Below are positions 12,141 through 24,024 of a DNA stretch of 64,000 bases, in pieces. Source of the stretch: Hyaloperonospora brassicae (taxonomy: Eukaryota; Oomycota; Peronosporomycetes; Peronosporales; Peronosporaceae); contig CANTFL010000136.1 in assembly GCA_947650285.1 (NCBI GenBank), positions 310,001 through 374,000 on the forward strand, in the 5' to 3' direction. Position 1 is the first letter of the stretch. Each line of letters starts with the position of its first letter. The position numbers and the translations under genes are program-made. Under the pieces are notes generated by a model. That model was not told where the DNA came from. It saw only the letters and a program-made list of their open reading frames with translations, and made no database searches.

Positions 12141-15100
12141 TTACCGATGGGCCCGAGGACCTATCGGATGATTCTCGTCATACTGGTGGACGAGACCTTC
12201 AACGTCAGCCATCAGCTGGGAACGAGGTTCCCAGCTGTCCAAGGAAAGTGGGTACCCACGCCACCGGACGAGGTAACTCGTCCTTGATTCTGAATCGCCA
12301 CGGTGGTTCAAGATACGCTCCACAAGAAAGCGCTGACCACCGTGGGTATACACCAGTGGTTCCGGTGGCGGTGAAAAGACAAGGTTCGGTTCAGCCGCCG
12401 GGCCTGCACGAGACTTTAAGTAACCACAATCGCTACCTGACCGAGATGAGGGAGGACGTCGATCACGAATACGATCGTCGGCACGCCTTGCAGTCGGACG
12501 TGCGACGTCTTCGTGCGGATCGGGCGAAGGACCGATCGTAATTCGCGTTCGCTCAGCTTAAGAGCGAACGCGAAAGGCGTCGTTTGCGCGACGAGCTAGG
12601 GACAGCTCGTCGCGAGGCCGCGTCGATGAAGGACCTATCCTTTCGGCAAAGGACCAACTTCAGTGTTTGGTCCGTGATCAAAAGAATCTGTTGAAGGTTC
12701 TTGAGCGCTCCGGTTATCTCTGTTCTCGCAAGAGGCCTCGTACTGATGATACGGGTGGAGAGACCAACATAACACGTAGGATACGTGCGCATCCTACGAG
12801 GTAATTCGATCGTGTTTGCATTGCCCTTGCGGTGCAACACACGAAATGGCCCAATGTATTTCGGCAGTACTTTACTACTGCCGACATTAGTGACTACATG
12901 TCCAGGTAAGTTTACCGTAGACGTTAGTAATAGGTCATTAACCTTAAATGAAAGAACATTTGCTCTTCCATTCTTGTCTGCGTTCCGTTTCTGACGGTCC
13001 ACCGCATTTGCGATGGAGTCCTGAACGAAACGGACTACCGCTTCTCGAGTCAGCAGGAAGTTCTCTGCTGACTCTTTGTTTTGTCTAGCAGTGCGCTTCG
13101 TGCGCACTGCTAAGAGATCGTTCTCTTCTTCAACGAGGGTGTCTTCTTCATCGCTAGAATTGTCGTTGACGATGCTGAATATCCCAGCGTCGTCATCACT
13201 GTCTGATGTAGCAGCAGCGTCGTCGCTACTGCAAACCTCTATTTCCTCGATGTCGACGTTGTCAACATCGGCATCAAACGTATCGGCGTGAGCGGTGATA
13301 CGTGATGAGCAAGAGCCAAAACGGTTTTCGCTCGAGCGATTCTCTCCTCCCTTAACCCAGAGTCATTCTGTATGAGGGCGGTAATAGGTGGGTGGCGTAA
13401 GCTATTCATGTAGAACGACGTATGCGTTGTGGACTATGCATGGAGTTGTTGATGGCAAACTCAACCATTAGTAAGAACTCACTCCAATGTGAAAAGGAGT
13501 GGACGCATCCACGAAGAATTTCTTCGAGGACACGGCTCGCACGTTCTGTCTGACCATCTTTTTCAGGATGGTCAGTAGTTGACATCTTCAATCGTGTTCC
13601 CAATGTGCGGAACACGGTTTGCCAAAACGCCGCCGTGAACCGAGGGTCACGGTCGGATACGAGTTCACGGGGTAAACCATGGAGTCGAAACACAGTGTCG
13701 ATGAAGACACGCGCACAGCCGTGTGCTCTGATCGATTCTGGGACTGCAGCAAGATGTACCATCTTGCTGAAACGATCCACAAACACAAGAATACCATAAT
13801 TATTGTTAGTGTCTACGGGGAGCCCGAAGACAAAGTCCATGGACACGGACTCCCAACACTCTGCCGGAACAGGCAGAGGCTGCAATGTCGCACGGGATGA
13901 AGGACTAGGCTTCATTCGTCGACAAACCTCGCAAGCACGCATGTACTTGCGTACAAACTGATACTGGCGGGGCCAGTAAAATCACGACTTACCGTGAGGT
14001 AAGTCTTTTCTCTTCCACGATGCCCGCCTGTTGGGGCATCGTGACACTCATATATGATGCGTAAACGCAAATCATGATGAGCGGGTACGACGACACGAGG
14101 CGTGTCGACGGCAACAGCTGTATGGTACAGCAACCCGTTGCGTGTACTATACCGATCCGATGAGGATCTGTACAAAGCTGGTAAATCCCTCAAGGATTTA
14201 CTGGATGGATTCACCAGATGATCCATCAATCGCAGAAGATCCTTATCTTCCGCGTATGCCTTTCGTACGTCGACGAGTAAACTTGACGACGGGACACTGA
14301 ATGACAGTGTCGCAACAGTAGGCTTATCCTCACTGTTGAATTGTGCGTCCGGCTCGAAATCGGGCCGGCGCGAAAGCGCATAAGCGACGACATTAAGTCG
14401 TCCTGGTTTATACTCCACGGAGAAGTTATACTCCACGAAGAAAGACAGCCACCTCGCCATCCTTTGCGAAAGGTGTGGGCTGTTTCGGCCGTGCGTAATG
14501 ACGCATGGTCCGTATAGACAACAACAAACGGTCTATCTCCCAAGAGATAGACGCGAAACTTATCCAGTGCGTACTTCATGGCAAGGAGTTCCTTGTCATG
14601 CGCTCGGTAATTACGCTCAGCTGCTTGCAGCTGACGCGACTGATAACAGATGACGCGCTCCGCGCCGTCTGCATCGAACTGCATTAACGCATAGCCGATT
14701 GCAAAATCGCTGGCGTCACAGACCACATAAAATAGCCTGTTCTGATCTGCAATCGCCAAGATCGGCGACTGCATCAAGCTTTTTTGATGCTTTCAAAGGA
14801 ACGCTGACAGTCAGCGTTCCATGACCACTTCACATCTTTCTTGAGCAAGCAAGAAAGATGAACAGTCATCTCGGCGTAGTTGCGCGAGTCATTGTGCAAG
14901 TACGTCGCTAAGCCTAGGAACTTACTTAGTCCCTTGACATTGACTGAAACTGGCCAGTCGGTGATCGCCTTGATCTTTTCGGGATCAGGGCGTACGCCTT
15001 GTTTGCCGACGATGCACCCAAGAAGTGGTATTTTGCTTGCCGCAAATATACACTTCTTGAGGTTGGCATACAACTTATGCTTGCGCATTAGTTGAAGAAC

Positions 15101-16931
15101 CTTACGGACGTGAGTTCGGTGAACTTTAACGTCCGTCCTTCCATCCATAGTTCGTCTATGGACGAACACATCATCGAAATAACTCGGTGCGGAATCCCGC
15201 ACCGGTATCAACAGATTTGAAACGCATCTGTTGCAGGGGCATTGCTCAGCCCCTGTGGCATCACTAGCCACTCCCACAGCATACATCTGGGGGTGCTCAC
15301 TGCTGTGTACGGAACATCCCGTTCACACATAAGGATCTGATAGAATCCATCCATCAGATCCATGGACGAAAAGATGGTACTCTTTGACATACCATCATGA
15401 TTACGTCCTTTCTTGGTATCGGCGTCTGAGCCGGTACCGTTGCAGCATTCAACTTGTTGAACTCGTGCACTATCCGCCACCCCCCTGTGGCCTTTCGCAC
15501 ACAGAAGGTCGGAGAGATGTGAGGGGATGTTGATTCCCTCACATAGCCCGCTGCTAAGCGATCGGAAAAGAACTTGTCGATCGCTATCACTTGTTCACGA
15601 GGCAGTGGCCACTGCTTCATGACACAGTACTTCGAGCCCGGTCTGAGCTCGATCTCGTGTCGAGTGCCTTTGTCCTTAGGCAACTCGCAAGGTACTAATT
15701 CAGGGAACACGTCCTTGAACTCGATCAAATCCTTATACAAAGGATTTGCCTGAAGCGACTTCCAGGATTGAGACGTGTATCGCTCAATCCGAGTCTTCTC
15801 ATCGAGGACACTTTCGTCCATCGATGAGCTGCTGAGAACCCGTTCGTTCTCAGCAAATACTGTTGCCGACCGAATATCGGCCACATACTCATCCTCTGTG
15901 ACGAGTATGCAGATCTGCTTGACTTTGCCACTACGCAGATCACGCAAGAACCGTTTCGGTTCTAGCGTTGGCAACTGAGTTATCTCCGAAGTTAACTTCG
16001 TAGGCACAATCAGGTCAAGCGTATAATCGCCTACGCTTGATCCGTCATTAACCAAGACGTTCAACGTCTCGGTTACTTCCTGGGAACTTGCTTCCACGGG
16101 TTGCTGAAGGCCTAATCCTTCAGCAAGTGACTCTTGAGGAATTCCTTCCTCAAGTACGTGGGGACTTATTCCCTCGACGTCTTCTGACTGTGGCTGTGCA
16201 ACCACAGTCAGGCACCGATCCTCTACGGTCGACTCTCCAGTCGACCTAGGATTTCCATGTTGCCCCTTGGAGGCAACAGGTTTCTTCCGTCTAAGATGCT
16301 GCCCGCTAGGCGTGCATCCACGTCCCGGTCCACTCGGATTTTTCGAGTGGTGGAACGTCGGCGCAGCCTGTAATTCTGTACAGCCGCCGGGAGCTTGTTC
16401 CACAGTGAAGTGTTTAACTACACTGTGATCTTGTCCAGTCGTGCTAACGACCGAACCGCAAGTGAGGCCATCGCACTCACTCGCAGAACATCCACACGCT
16501 TGTGGACGCTCCAAGATGTTCATCAGATGGCCATCTGATGAACAAGTGGCAGGCATCTTTACGGATCGATGCTGCCAGCTCACCCTTGGCTCGTACTTTC
16601 TGAGCCAAGGTAATCCCAGGATGACATCAAATTTGTCATCCAGATCTAGTACGATGAAGTCATCATCGTACTGTTCGCCCTCTAACGTGTAGTGGATTCC
16701 TACTACACGTTTCTTAACGGTTATCGGTGCGCCTGTTGCAAGGCGCACCGTCATCCTCGTGAGGGGAATGTCGCGCTCAACGAACTTGAGCCTACGAACC
16801 TCTAGTGACTGGCGACGAACAAAGTTGTTCGACGCCCCACAGTCTACTAGGGCACGAAGCGACAGATCATTTGTCGCTTCCAACTCGAAGGTGATGAGCG
16901 AAACGTCATCACCAGGTGCAGATACACACAA
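12141..16931 (-). pseudogene. pol: Gypsy pol: protease, RT, RNase H, integrase, chromodomain (frameshifted)
   Basis: Domains in order on the minus strand: retropepsin-like protease with active-site box VDCGASNNF (Asp at about 16844); a long linker; RT with SSMDLMDGFYQI, MPQGLSNAPAT and catalytic YFDD (15181-15170); RNase H with VVCDASDFAIGYAL (about 14717) and YTDHASLR; integrase zinc-binding remnant (CEVCRRMK) and DDE core (MDFVFGLP at about 13837, SDRDPRF, GQTERASR); the integrase C-terminal KYIGPFRVL; and a chromodomain in 12353-12141 (RFLVERIL, YLVRWRGYP, SWEPRS). Frameshifts occur near 15395, 15230, 14780, 14460 and 13940, and stops lie between the integrase tail and the chromodomain, so no complete polyprotein can be made. 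The chromodomain, which in chromoviruses steers integration to marked chromatin, is itself uninterrupted. Confidence 0.92.
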
Positions 16932-17011
16932 TGATTATGTATCTGGAGCAACTTTCGTCAAGTGATTTGCAAATTCTCTTGAGGTTGCTGGATCAGTAGG
17001 GCGCTCCGCCC

Positions 17012-18157
17012 CTACTGACCCCGACCATTTTTTGATGGTCCGTCTCGCTGTTGCGGCTTCGCAACTGCGCTGGACCCACGCCCATTGCCCTTTCTGGCAA
17101 ATGGTCGCCCATTTCGCTCAGTACTGTTTGGTACTGGGCGCGGAGCACTACACTCGTATGCGTAGTGCCCTAACTTCTGACAGCGATTGCACCTCTGCAA
17201 TCGCTTGTTGCTTGTAGAGCGAGGTCTCTCGCTCTCAACATAACAGAGGTCCATTGGTTCTGGACCTCCGATCTCTTGTCGTCTCGGTGGACGGTAAGAG
17301 TTTGAGCTAGCATGAGCCTGTCTCATGCTAAAGTCTTCCTTTTCCGCGTCTGATATCGCCTCTTCAAGCGTATTCAGCTCTAGGCGGAGCAGGTGGCTCC
17401 TGACGGACCCTTCTGCGAGCCCTTGCATGAAAACCGTAATCAACGTGTGTTCATGAACTGGGTTAGCAGTTATACTACTCGCTAGGAGTCGTGCGTAAGC
17501 GTGCACATCACGCTTACCCTGCTTGAGTTTCAGGAGCTCAGAACGAGCCCTGAACTCAGCTCGTGGCGACTCAAACGTTTGCCTGGGCCGAGACTTGAAG
17601 TCATCTAGCGACCTAAACACATTTAAGTCGCTACTCTCGATTCCCAGGGACCAAGTTTTGGCACGCCCTGCCAAGTGGGTCTGAGCAAATGTGAGTTTCA
17701 TTTGCTCATCTTCTACGCGACGAGCCCTTTAGGCTCTGTCGAGTTCGACAAACTATAGTAACAGAGAGTCCTCCGGGACTCCGCTGTACTTGGAGATGTC
17801 AACCTTCATGACCTCGGGACGACGCGCATATGCCGTCCCGCCCACAGCAGCATGGAATTGCTGCTGCCTCAACAGCTCTGTCTGTTGAGCACCGAGTTCT
17901 CTCAACTTCTCGGCCTGTTGAGAGCCTTGCTGGTGAAGCAAGGCTACTTTCTCCCTTTCGGCGACAAGTTCACTTTGGATGAACTTGGCGATAGCGGCAT
18001 GTTGTTGGTCTCTGTATAGAGACTCCAACATGGCGCTAATGGCGAACTCGCCTACGGTAGAACTCATTCGTTCTACCGCACCCCATTCGATGTCGCTCGA
18101 ATGGGCCAACCCTTCACGCGTGGCGTGAAAGGTCTCTTCATCATCCAACATGTTCAT
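17012..18157 (-). pseudogene. gag: Gypsy gag with CCHC zinc knuckle (broken)
   Basis: Start at the ATG of MNMLDDEETFHATREG, matching the start of the plus-strand copy at 60149. A retrotransposon gag domain follows (KVDISKYSG, QTHLAGRAKTWSLG, ELLKLKQG) and ends in a zinc knuckle, CNRCQKLGHYAYEC, which binds the genomic RNA. Two nonsense changes near 17710-17755, absent from the other copy, split it into 18157-17753 and 17701-17012. Confidence 0.9.
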
Positions 18158-18186
18158 GTTGGATGTTGTGGTCCTTGGAAGGACTA

Positions 18187-18199
18187 CGAAGTGCCACCA
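18187..18199 (-). other. Primer-binding site of the minus Gypsy element
   Basis: Two bases inside the 5' LTR, the minus strand reads TGGTGGCACTTCG. A PBS begins with TGG, the complement of the tRNA CCA end. The plus copy has TGGTAGCACTTTG at the same place. I cannot assign the tRNA. Confidence 0.55.
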
Positions 18200-18201
18200 G
18201 G

Positions 18202-18593
18202 TGTAACGGGGCACACCCTTGCGTGAACTTAACGCAAGGGTTTAGGTGCCCCGACAAGCGTACACGAGGCAAACGAGGAAGTGTAGAATAAGGAAAAAGT
18301 AAAACCGTTATATTAATATAATTAAGTCTTTTAACTACTGTCTCTCCGTTTGACTTAACTTAATTATGCTAATATAACTGAGTGTATGGTGACGTCTCGT
18401 CACCACTCATTGCGCGCGTCTTGCGGCGATTGGTGGGTTGATATCATCAAGATATCAACCAATAAACAGACTCTTTGGTCGACCCTTCAATATCACCACT
18501 TTGGTGATATTGTTTAAAGAATATCCATCTTTATATTCTTTATTGTCACTTTCCTTAAAGTGACAATTCCATGTAACGGGCTGCCCCGTTACA
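18202..18593 (-). repeat. 5' LTR of the minus Gypsy element (type A U5)
   Basis: 392 bp, TGTAACGGGG...CCCCGTTACA in element orientation. It matches the plus-copy LTR at 59711-60104 along its whole length, including the U5 hairpin TGCGTGAACTTAACGCA. It matches the element's own 3' LTR only in U3 and the start of R. Confidence 0.9.
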
Positions 18594-19745
18594 CGAGTGG
18601 CGTGACATTAACGAGAGCAAAAACATTCTCCTATCAGACTAGAAAACAATGAAACGTGACGACAAGGAGATGGCCTCTAAGACTTCTGGTCTTCAGGTTC
18701 GTAGGTGTTGTGGAAGTCAGCAACACGGCTCGTATTACCGTTCAGGTCGACCTCATTATCGAAAGAATACGGGTCAATGTGTGCAGTACAAATGACACTG
18801 CTATAAAACAAGAGGTATATGCACGAGCAATAAAATGTCCAGATGCAAGGTCAAGAAAGTCGTGACGAGTTTGTATTCTTAGCAACAACTCGTCGGTCAC
18901 AGAAATTTCGACATGATACGTGGTTTCTTGACAGCGGTGCAAGCAGCCATATGTCAAGGGACTGAAGCTATTTCACAAACAGGGTCAAAATAGATCATCC
19001 CCTGGGCGTGACAGCGTCCGGTGGACAACAATTGGAAGTAAAAGGTTGCGGCAGTGTTGACTGCATGTCGGAAATGGGAAAAGAGTCAATCTTGCTGTAT
19101 GATGTACTTTCCTGATCTGGATGGTAAGCTATTATCGGTATCGGCATTACTTCTCGCGGCATCGTGGTTTAATTCGATCAAGACCATGTCACCGTATGAT
19201 TAAGATAGTCGGTTGTCGTCGTAATTCTATGTTTAGATTATTGCTTGCTTGGAAGGTTGGACGCGCTGTCACGAATACCGCCAGCAGCGCAACGATCAAT
19301 TCTTCAGCCGATAGCATAAGAGACTTATGGCACTTACGATTTGTCCATGTGTCTGATGCTATATAGGATAGTCAAGGCATGTAATGGAGTTCCGAATCTC
19401 AATTTGAACTTAAACAAGGCTGCAATTTTATGAAGTAGGTGCGCCCGAAGAAAAAGGCTACAAGTCTGTTTAGCCATACCTTCGGTAACATTGTGAAGAC
19501 AAGCGTTCCTTTCAAGCTTGTTCACAGTGATGTAATGGGGCAAATAAAAACCGGTGGTAAAAGGTGGATCCAAATACGTTGTTACGTTGATCGGCGACTA
19601 CTCGCGAACGTTATTTATATCTCTAAGCAAGGCAAAGTTAAAAGAACTCGCGAAGTTTAATATTTTGAAGGCTCAGATTAGGAATCTGTATGACTATAAG
19701 AATCGTTGTGTTCGTTTCTATAATGGTAAAGAATACATTGGCAGG

Positions 19746-19845
19746 CAATTTAATGAGTACTGCGAGAACCAAGATACCGCGCATCCTTCTTCAAGCAATT
19801 TAATGAGTACTGCGAGAACCAAGATACGCGCATCCTTCTTTAGCA
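19746..19845 (+). repeat. 50-bp tandem duplication in Copia integrase
   Basis: The 50-bp unit at 19746-19795 (starting CAATTTAATGAGTACTGCGA) is repeated directly at 19796-19844 with a single C missing in the second copy. A recent local duplication inside dead integrase sequence. Confidence 0.9.
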
Positions 19846-19885
19846 CCTTATTTTCGAATCGACATGGTCGTGCGGAGCGAATATG

Positions 19886-19904
19886 TATATATATATATAT
19901 ATAT
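19886..19904. repeat. (TA)n microsatellite
   Basis: Pure TA run within the Copia relic. Confidence 0.9.
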
Positions 19905-22148
19905 GTATCTTGGTGAAGGGACTCGAGCATTATTGATGCATATGCATGTTGATCACGTGTGGTGGCTGAAGTGCTTATGACATTCTCACACATATATAAT
20001 CGAGTTTCCAACAGCACACGTCCTGGTATGACTCAATATGAAGTATTAATTGGAGAAAAACCAGATATCACTTACTTTCGAGTCTTTTGCATAAGTACTA
20101 TTACCGGATTGACGACAGCAAACGATGAAGTTGGATGCCGATGCCAATCAGTGTATGTTTCTTGAATTTCTGAAACTTTATAGTCGTAACGCGTATGGGA
20201 CTGCGAATTGAATCGTGTAGTAATTACTCGATCGGTGGTTTTAAATGAACGATTACCCGACTTGTATAAAACGGTAACTTATGATAACGACAGCGAAGTT
20301 AGAAATGCGCGATGACCATGATCCCGACGACTGTGCCCCCGTGTCTGGTACATCTCATCAAGAACCAAATTTTTCAGTGCCCGAAGCAATCGATGTGGAT
20401 GAAATAAAGGTTCCTGTGAGTAATAATGCACAATCCCTTGATGAAAACATAATCATGGAGAGCACCGAGTTTTATTATACCCTGGTTTAATGGGTATAGA
20501 TGACAGTATGAATGCGAACGATGTGGGAAGATACGCTTTTGATCCATCAATTGTTCCCGTCAAACAGGCTGATGCGATGAAAATTAAACACTAGAAACAA
20601 TCGATCACGTCTAATGGAATCGAACCGCGAGGATATATGCATCCTAAAACTCAATTCGAACCACAACTTAAGCTCTAATATACTTGTATTCAGTGGTGCT
20701 TCGAACCGGCTAAGAAAAAGAGCAAATGATTGCCTCGTATACTGTATCAGTACAATGCTCTGCGCCAACAACAACAGTAAGGCGTTATCAACACACAACT
20801 GGTTGCAATGCCACTTCAGTATGATTAGTAAAATATGCATAGCTCCTACAAAAGGCGACCACGTTTGGATAATATTGAATGCGAAGTCTCATTCGTTGCA
20901 CGATATGTTCCGCTGAGCTTTAATCAGGCAACGACAGACCACAACGCTACTCAGGGGAGAGAAGCGATTTGCAGTGAGAACTGCTCTCATCCGCAAACTT
21001 ACACCTGATATTCAAATAAACAAATACGAGGCGTGAAGGTTATGGGGTAAAAGTAGGTATTTGCTCGCAAGTATAATGATAATGGACATGTCATACGTCA
21101 CAATGCACTGTTGGTTGAACAAGGTTTTGTGGTGAAGTCGATCTCACAATATTTCTTGTGTGAGGTTTTAATTTAATTGGAATTAAAAACATAAATTATT
21201 TGTCCAACATTTTGATTAATGAACTTACTACAGTTTCTTACAGACTAAGAGGTAGATTATACTCACACCTACTCTCCTGATGTCAGTATCAACTCTATTA
21301 GAGTTTTTTTATCAATCTGTCGCGCAAAAAGCTACAATATTCGACAGTTCGACGCCGAATCAATTTCTTGAATGGAAATTTGAAAACGAAGATCTATATG
21401 AAAATCCCCCATGGTTTGTATGCAGGAAATATATGGTTTGTGAGATCCGACGCAGTTTATATGGGTTAAATTAATCTTCGGCTCTTTGGTACAAGACAAT
21501 TCGTGCACTCTTTGCAAATAAAGATTGTATATAGAGTCGCGCATACCCATTCCGGAAAAGGTTCGAACGAATCACTTCTATACATCGTACTGTATGATGA
21601 CAGATTTTTTTGGTCGGGTGCAAGTATGATGAAAAAGGTGATAATGTCAGTCGCGATCTGAATGACCAATTTTTTGCTGAAGTCGCTCGGTGCCGCATGC
21701 TTTGTGTTAGGTATAAAAAATGAGTACAACATTGACAACATAGCATTTCATTTGGGGCAAAAGCAATTCTTGTAAAATGGAGACTAAGTTTAATTGTGAT
21801 GAAGCACACGTGTGCGAAAACTATTAGGGATCGATCAAGACCTCTCACCGTATGATATTTTCATAACATCCTTGAAGATAAGACCCCGTATCGTGCACTT
21901 GTTATATACCTCTAGTATGTTGCCAATGCGACTCGGTAAAACACGTCTTCATCGCAAGCAATACTGTCGTAGTACCTCGACTGCCCGCGCGCAATGCATT
22001 GGCGTGCAGCATAGCGAACATATGTCTTAATTACGTACTATCAGAAGACCAATCAGCAAACTGCTTGACCAAGGCTATTCCGACTTGCGCTTTACTCAGC
22101 TCCGCGAGCTCAGCAACGTTGCTCTTTCATCTAGTTGAGGGGGAAGTG

Positions 22149-22426
22149 TAAAATTTGGTGATGCGTGCAATATTGGATAGCGTATATTGGGGTTGTGCGC
22201 GTTCAAAATATGCGCGTTGGGACAATGCGTGTTCAACTGGCGGACGCCGATGTTACCGCGGATGGTAGGGAGACCAAGATTGCAGTTGTGTGAGCTTCTA
22301 GAGAAGGATTTATAAAAAGCTAGTATATATACATGTTTTCAGTACTACAACAAGTAAGTGAGACCAATAGAGACAGCAACACAATCATTTACTTTTTTTT
22401 GTGCTGCAGAAGAGAAGTGCGGGTAA
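22149..22426 (+). other. Possible Copia 3' LTR remnant
   Basis: Begins TGTAAAATTTGG directly after a purine-rich tract and contains a TATATATA element near 22323. No partner LTR is in the window, so the assignment rests on position only. Confidence 0.35.
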
Positions 22427-24024
22427 CTAAGTGTTAAAGAAGTCTCGTATGTCAGGCTGAACCATTTGGTTGGTGCGGATCGCCCCGACCCCGTCCTTCA
22501 TCCGCTGTAGTGACTTTATGAGATCCGTCGCATCACTGTCCTTTTGTATCCATAATGTCGCTAGTAACTTAGTTGCCTTCTGATCATCCGCGACAGTGAT
22601 TTGAGGCTGTTCCTGTCTGCCATCCTGCTCATCCTCAGGTTGATTCAGGAGGTGGGATTCAACGATATTATCCACGTCCGGAATTTACGTCGTAATCCTC
22701 TCCGCAGGATAGTCTAGAAGGTTACGGATGTTCATCGGGTCGTGATACTTGATGCATCCGATCTGATATCCCACCTGTTCCATGACTTCATTGTTCAAGA
22801 TGCTGCTACTCGAGAAATGGCGGAGCATCACATGGTTCTGAAAGGGCATTGCAGTGTCAAAACAGTTGTGGATAGTCTCAGGGCGGACATCGTAATCCCA
22901 TGCCGAAAATGACATCTGGATAGCATACATGATGTTGATCTTTGCCGGCTGCACTACACCATTGTCGAAACCTGAAGAAGCATACGGTTGAAGCTTCGCC
23001 GGTAGTATGTTTTATGGTTGCGATTGATTCCCTGGTCGCATGACTGGAGCTTTGACGTCATGTTGGGCGGAATGTAGTAAATTGTCGTGTTGCGAGGTGT
23101 GACCCGCTGAGGCATATCAGCAACCGGGACGTGTGCGCTGCAGTTGTGTAGGATTAGCAGCACCTTTTAGTGTGCTATCCTCCGATGTAAGTTCCTCAGC
23201 CACTCAAAGAAGATTATATGTGACGTCCAGGTCTTCTTGTTGATGCGATACTGACAGCCGAAGCTCTGGAAATGTACACGGCGAAAGCAGCGAGGAGTGT
23301 CGAACTTGCCAATGACCCACAGGGGCATTCTGTCGGAATCATAACCATTGCATCAGACATCCACACTAATACGTTCCTTGTTTTGCTTCCTTCCCTCCAG
23401 CTGCCTATTTGCATTCAATTGTCAGCCTGAAACAGAAGGGGTTCATAGTCAATAGAAGACAGTAAAATGTGATATCCTTTGCAAAGCTTTTACCTGCATC
23501 AAAAAGAACAAATCAGTCTCATCCATGTTGTAGATGTCATTACATTTTCGCTGACTGAGAACCTCACGTAAGGAAGGACGTGCATCCTCCACAGCAACCA
23601 TGTCCAAGGATCTGCTACCTCCGAAACGGCCATAGAAGCGAATATCATTACGAGCTACAAATAATTCCAGCCGTCCATTAGAAAAATAGAATGAATCATG
23701 TCCTGAATGAAGACGACCCAAAATTTACTCTGGATGTTCACAAACAAGTTCGACGCTAAGACCGATGCGATCCTAGTGTATAGGGAACCAAACCAGTAGA
23801 GCGGATCTATCAGCCGACTTAGATGCACGATGACGTTTGTCACTTATTTTGCTTTCCTCTAGAAGCCGAAGAAGGTCTGCCTTCTTCTTCAGCGTGTTGG
23901 AGGCTGTTTCCTAGCCAAACCTTAGTTGATGATTGTCCTGAAGCCATTTGACAAGCTGAGCGTGCGTCAGTGCCGTATTCTCGGCATGATGTTTGCAGAG
24001 ATCCACACGGACATCGTCCGTCAT
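22427..24024 (-). pseudogene. Decayed pogo/Tigger-type DDE transposase (CENP-B-like fold family)
   Basis: Read on the minus strand from an ATG at 24024: an N-terminal part (THAQLVKWLQDN) with an in-frame stop near 23910, then KKADLLRLLEESKISDKRH, the helix-turn-helix-to-catalytic junction with YNMDET (around 23520), PLWVIGKF, NKKTW, and the DDE region LLILHNCSAH followed by PPNMTSKLQSCDQGI (about 23160-23020). The C-terminal part ends at 22427. Several frameshifts break it. The position that is normally Asp in the DNCSAH box is His, so a catalytic residue is also lost. Terminal inverted repeats were not identified. Confidence 0.75.

Larger units (their letters stand above)
10594..18593 (-). 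mobile_element. Ty3/gypsy chromovirus, minus orientation, nearly full length but inactivated
   Basis: Order on the minus strand: LTR 18593-18202, primer-binding site, gag 18157-17012, protease/RT/RNase H/integrase 16931-12553, chromodomain 12353-12141, an oppositely oriented ORF 11166-12079, polypurine tract 11046-11037, LTR 11033-10594. Gag-protease-RT-RNase H-integrase order plus a chromodomain defines a chromovirus. Multiple stops and frameshifts show it is dead. The bases flanking the two outer ends (left ctgtattt, right cgagtggc) do not form a target-site duplication, and the two LTRs have different U5 ends, so it is a recombinant. It is closely related to the plus-strand copy starting at 59711. 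Confidence 0.9.
18656..22148 (+). mobile_element. Decayed Ty1/copia retrotransposon
   Basis: Plus-strand fragments in the Copia order: protease box FLDSGASSHMSRD (about 18925), GAG-pre-integrase LWHLRFVHVS (about 19330), integrase pieces LVHSDVMG and TLIGDYSRTLFI (19510-19640), TQYEVLIGEKPDITYFRVF (about 20030), RT pieces IRRSLYGLN (about 21450) and LYDD in place of YVDD (about 21590), and a terminal piece reading NQSANCLTKAI (about 22050). Many stops and frameshifts. A purine-rich GAGGGGGAAG followed by TGTAAAATTTGG at about 22137-22158 may be the polypurine tract and start of a 3' LTR. No 5' LTR is seen; the left side abuts the Gypsy LTR, so that end was probably lost. Confidence 0.8.

Noticed and set aside
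12086..12803. Plus-strand frames in this stretch (e.g. 12086-12541 and KDQLQCLVRDQKNLLKVLERSG near 12650-12800) as a second antisense gene
   Set aside because: They lie opposite the genuine chromodomain (12141-12353) and the integrase tail (12553-13107) and contain stops; most likely shadows, although a tail-to-tail extension of the antisense ORF is not excluded.
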